Source: Bacteroidales bacterium H4 (GTDB taxonomy: Bacteria; Bacteroidota; Bacteroidia; Bacteroidales; Muribaculaceae). From it: a stretch of 16,430 nt of DNA. The position numbers were made by a program, and so were the translations under genes. Location of the stretch: the NCBI GenBank assembly GCA_001701165.1, contig DAAP01000056.1, forward strand, positions 1 to 16,430, written 5' to 3'. The notes beneath the pieces were generated by a model that ran no database searches, had not been told where the DNA came from, and saw only the letters and a program-made list of their open reading frames with translations. Below, piece after piece: positions 13,396 through 16,430 of the stretch; the first letter of the stretch is position 1; every line of letters begins with the position of its first letter.

Positions 13396-16174
13396 TGATT
13401 TCGTCTCTGATTTCATCGTCACTGCGTTCGGGCTCGATTTCGACTTCGGGAACATCTTCTTCCTCGGGCGTGTCATCGTAGCTTTCCTCGGGCATTTCAC
13501 GCGGCTCGAGTTCTTCCACAGCAGCCACATTCCACGTGGTCAGTCGTTTGCCACGTGCCTTGAAAGACTTGACGGCGATGAATTCGGGTACATCCACTAC
13601 CATGGGGTCACGGAAGTCGTCCGGAGTACCGAAGGTGATGCGGAAACGGGCGCCCAAGTGGTCGCTCAGCGCTATCAATTGCGACTTGTCGTCTGCGCCC
13701 ACAAAACGCTGATGGCGTGTCGAGGCCTCGAAGGTGAAACGCTTGAGATATGGATAGCCTTGGTCGGCATCGTTGAGTATCGCCGTCCACACCTTGTGGC
13801 TGTTGAATTTCTCGATGCGCAAGATATTGTCTTCGTAGTGGTTGGTGACATTAAAGTCGCCGGTATAGTATTCGCCGTTTTTCAGTATGACAAGAATGAG
13901 ATCCGTACCTTGGAATTCGCCGAGGTATCGGCCGCGACCGTCATAATTGAGGCGCAGGACATCCCGGTCAAACCATACTTGGCGGCCGCCCAAGGTACTT
14001 GTGCCCTTCTCCTTGAGCGAGAAGCGGTGTACCTCGTTTCGGGTCACCAAGTTGCCTCCGGAGGCACGCCCCTTGACAGCCAATTTGCTGAAATCGACGT
14101 CAAATTGCAACGTCTTCAGTCGCGGACGCGGTTTGAGGGTGACTTTTACAACCTCGGCCTCGCCGTTAGCATTGGCACTGAACCAGACAACACGCGAGCC
14201 GTCCTTGCCCTTGGTCAGATTGTACTCGGTATCGCGCTTCAAGCCCATGACGGCAAAGCGTTTCATGTAATAGGCACCGCCGCGGCCGTCCTGATAGATG
14301 ACATTGTAGATAGTGCGCTCGTCCTTGCGCTTAAATACGGCAAGATACAGGATATTGGTGCCTACCGACAATTTATCACTTACGCGTACCACCTTGTAAC
14401 GGCCGTCTTTGTAGAATATGATGACATCATCCAGCGATGAGCAGTTGCATACAAATTCGTCATTTTTCAGCGCCGTACCTATGAAGCCCTCCTTGCGGTT
14501 GATGTACAAGCGCTCATTGGCCTCGGCCACGGTGGCCGCTTCTATGGTATCGAAATTGCGCAGCTGGGTGCGACGCGGATAGGCTTGACCGTATTTTTCT
14601 TTGAGGCGTTCAAACCATTCGATGGTGTATTGCGTAAGATGTTCTATGCGGTCGTTGATGCGACTGATACGATCGAGGTAATTGGCGATACGGCGGTCGG
14701 CCTCGTCGGCGTTGAAGCGTAAAATACGACGCATCTTGATTTCCAACAGCTTGACAATATCGTCACGCGTAACCTCGCGTATCAACTTGGCCTTGAGCGG
14801 TTCCAAACGCTTGTCGATATGCGCCACGGCTGCATCCAAATCGGGAGCCTGCTCGTATTCTTTGTCCTTGTATATGCGTTTCTCGATAAAGTATTTTTCG
14901 AGCGATGCAAAATACAGGGCCTCATTGACTTCGTCCAATTCGATTTGAAGCTCGCGCAACAGAATTTGTCGCGTATGGTCTACACTGTAGCGCAACACGT
15001 CGCTGACGCCGAGGAACCGGGGGTGACGATCCTCGATAACGCAACAGTTGGGCGAGACACTGACTTCGCAAAAGCTGAAAGCATATAGCGCATCTATAGT
15101 CTTGTCGGACGATGTGCCGGGTTGCAGGTATACCAGTATGCGTGCCTCTTGGGCAGTGTGGTCCTCAACTTTGCGTATCTTGATTTTGCCCTTTTCGAAG
15201 GCGCTGAGTATCGAGTCTATGACCGTACCTGTGGTCTTGCCGTAAGGTATCTCGGTGATGGCTATGGTTTTATTGTCTACCTTCTCGATTTTGGCACGTA
15301 TGCGTATGCGTCCGCCGCGGCGTCCGTCATTGTATTTGCTGACATCCAACATTCCGCCGGTGGGGAAGTCGGGATACAACTCAAAGTCCTCGCCGCGCAA
15401 GTATGCCACAGCGGCATCAATGATTTCATTGAAATTGTGCGGCATTATACGCGACGATAGGCCCACGGCGATACCTTCGGCACCCTGAGCCAGCAGCAGC
15501 GGAAACTTGGTGGGCAGGGTCACCGGCTCTTTTTTACGGCCGTCATAGCTCATAGTCCAATCGGTGACCTTATCGTCATATAACGTCTCGAGTGCAAAAG
15601 GCGACAGGCGTGCTTCGATGTATCGACCGGCGGCGGCACTGGCGCCGGTGAGAATATTACCCCAGTTACCTTGAGTCTCCACCAACAGTTCTTTTTGTCC
15701 TAACTGCACGAGTGCATCCTTGATGGACGCATCACCATGCGGGTGATACTGCATGGTATTACCGACAATATTGGCCACCTTATTGAAACGACCGTCATCG
15801 AGAGTCTTCATCGAGTGGAGTATACGGCGCTGCACGGGCTTGAGGCCGTCCTGAATATGCGGCACGGCACGCTCGAGTATCACGTATGAAGCATACTCGA
15901 GAAACCAGCATCGGTACATGCCGCGCAAATGATGGGTCAGCGCGTCACCCTCGATGATGGACGCTGCGGTGATGTCGTCCAAGTCGCGAATGTTTCCACT
16001 TGCAGCAGCCTCGGAGTCTTCTTCATCGGCGATGTCAAAATCATCGGCATCTTTTGTTTCGGCATTTTTGTCCATGGCTGTATCGCAGGTGTCTGCCTCG
16101 GCAGCACCTGCATTTGCGGTATCGGAAGCACCGTCAGTCTCCCGGGGTTGGATGGTATCGTCGTTTTCGGTCAT
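13373..16174 (-). CDS. parC: DNA topoisomerase IV subunit A
   Basis: This is the 933-residue breakage-reunion subunit of a type IIA topoisomerase, which works with ParE to separate daughter chromosomes. The winged-helix and tower region contains HPHGDASIKDALVQLGQ (144-160) and the active-site AAGRYIEARLSP with arginine 184 and tyrosine 185 (122 in E. coli GyrA). LYPDFPTGGM and the long coiled-coil region follow, then a C-terminal domain of degenerate beta-pinwheel blades. No GyrA box (QRRGGKG-like) is visible, which favours topoisomerase IV over gyrase. Residues 1-60 are an Asp/Glu/Ala-rich extension that precedes the homologous part (near ITAASIIEG), and the C-terminus is also acidic. At the main quinolone-resistance position (Ser83 in GyrA) there is alanine 149; the Asp87 equivalent is kept. 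It is the first gene of a probable three-gene transcript; parE is not in the window. Confidence 0.93.
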   Translation of the reverse strand: MTENDDTIQPRETDGASDTANAGAAEADTCDTAMDKNAETKDADDFDIADEEDSEAAASGNIRDLDDITAASIIEGDALTHHLRGMYRCWFLEYASYVILERAVPHIQDGLKPVQRRILHSMKTLDDGRFNKVANIVGNTMQYHPHGDASIKDALVQLGQKELLVETQGNWGNILTGASAAAGRYIEARLSPFALETLYDDKVTDWTMSYDGRKKEPVTLPTKFPLLLAQGAEGIAVGLSSRIMPHNFNEIIDAAVAYLRGEDFELYPDFPTGGMLDVSKYNDGRRGGRIRIRAKIEKVDNKTIAITEIPYGKTTGTVIDSILSAFEKGKIKIRKVEDHTAQEARILVYLQPGTSSDKTIDALYAFSFCEVSVSPNCCVIEDRHPRFLGVSDVLRYSVDHTRQILLRELQIELDEVNEALYFASLEKYFIEKRIYKDKEYEQAPDLDAAVAHIDKRLEPLKAKLIREVTRDDIVKLLEIKMRRILRFNADEADRRIANYLDRISRINDRIEHLTQYTIEWFERLKEKYGQAYPRRTQLRNFDTIEAATVAEANERLYINRKEGFIGTALKNDEFVCNCSSLDDVIIFYKDGRYKVVRVSDKLSVGTNILYLAVFKRKDERTIYNVIYQDGRGGAYYMKRFAVMGLKRDTEYNLTKGKDGSRVVWFSANANGEAEVVKVTLKPRPRLKTLQFDVDFSKLAVKGRASGGNLVTRNEVHRFSLKEKGTSTLGGRQVWFDRDVLRLNYDGRGRYLGEFQGTDLILVILKNGEYYTGDFNVTNHYEDNILRIEKFNSHKVWTAILNDADQGYPYLKRFTFEASTRHQRFVGADDKSQLIALSDHLGARFRITFGTPDDFRDPMVVDVPEFIAVKSFKARGKRLTTWNVAAVEELEPREMPEESYDDTPEEEDVPEVEIEPERSDDEIRDEINGQQRMF

Positions 16175-16232
16175 AATTCGTTGGGATGAAAGCCCGGCGC
16201 GCCCGTTTCGGCGCGTAAGGCCATATTTGCTG

Positions 16233-16263
16233 CAAAGATAGCGTTTTTTCTCCGAAAAGGCAA
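16233..16263 (-). promoter_or_regulatory. Promoter of the parC operon
   Basis: On the minus strand TTG (16263-16261) is followed after 20 bp by TATCTTTG (16240-16233), a full Bacteroidota promoter. Transcription would start near 16226, about 50 nt before the parC start codon at 16174. Confidence 0.72.
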
Positions 16264-16430
16264 CAGCCGCCGGCTCTCACCCAGGGCAACCGCATCAAAA
16301 AACGAGGAAGATTAACGACCTTGGAATTACCAGGGTCTTGGCATACGTGTATATTTAAACATCGTTGTTCTTGTATATCTATTGCGCTATAAAGGCATTT
16401 TAGTTACTATATAATGTTTTTTTAACTTTA
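16264..16430. other. AT-rich non-coding right edge with a small hairpin
   Basis: No open frame of note. GACCTTGG (16317-16324) pairs with CCAGGGTC (16330-16337) around AATTA, an 8-bp stem with one G-T pair and no T-run after it. The last 80 bases are strongly AT-rich and end in TAACTTTA, one base from a -7 box, so a + strand gene may start just beyond the edge. Confidence 0.3.

Noticed and set aside
13262..14440. A 392-codon + strand frame opposite the 3' part of parC and the start of the DUF3316-like gene
   Set aside because: Both minus-strand genes have convincing families here, so the frame is a shadow.
16317..16337. A terminator at the right edge
   Set aside because: The stem is only 8 bp and no T-run follows on either strand.

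Overview
The window looks like the chromosome of a Bacteroidales bacterium, most likely a gut lineage such as Muribaculaceae or a close relative; this is inferred from gene families and promoters, not from a database match. Four intergenic regions carry the Bacteroidota-type promoter (a TTG or TTTG element, 19-20 bp, then TAnnTTTG). The protein families also fit: a BspA-like leucine-rich-repeat surface protein, a GumN/TraB protein, a Bacteroidota-type topoisomerase IV A subunit and an OadA-type biotin carboxyltransferase. Most genes are moderately GC-rich; the middle of the BspA-like gene is clearly AT-rich.

Layout, left to right. Positions 1-151 are the end of a CRISPR array (36-bp repeat, about 30-bp spacers, type II-like repeat); cas genes would lie outside the left edge. 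It is followed by about 270 bp of non-coding DNA with two small hairpins, a good promoter and a leader hairpin, then a + strand MFS transporter of the YbjJ type (426-1601). A minus-strand pair follows: a BspA-like surface protein (5090-2556) and a GumN/TraB-family protein (2487-1555), whose 3' end overlaps that of the MFS gene by 47 bp. Next comes pnp (+, 5590-7866), with its own promoter and a strong intrinsic terminator. Behind it is a decayed C-terminal fragment of a FemAB-type peptidoglycan bridge enzyme (about 8041-8274), then a perfect 19-bp inverted repeat that probably terminates the converging biotin carboxyltransferase gene (minus, 10317-8413). This gene is divergent from a CpsB/CapC-type PHP phosphatase (+, 10571-11305). 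A tandem array of 9-bp palindromic units (11339-11410) fills the gap to the last group, a probable minus-strand operon: topoisomerase IV subunit A (16174-13373), a DUF3316-like envelope protein (13395-12517) and an S41 protease lipoprotein (12457-11417). The right edge is AT-rich non-coding DNA.

The window is mostly housekeeping and envelope genes rather than one integrated system. The least ordinary parts are the CRISPR terminus with its structured downstream flank, the 9-bp palindromic minisatellite, the FemAB remnant, the base-composition break and internal duplication in the BspA-like gene, and the lysine/alanine/proline insertion in the carboxyltransferase. I found no tRNA, rRNA, insertion sequence or complete undescribed system.
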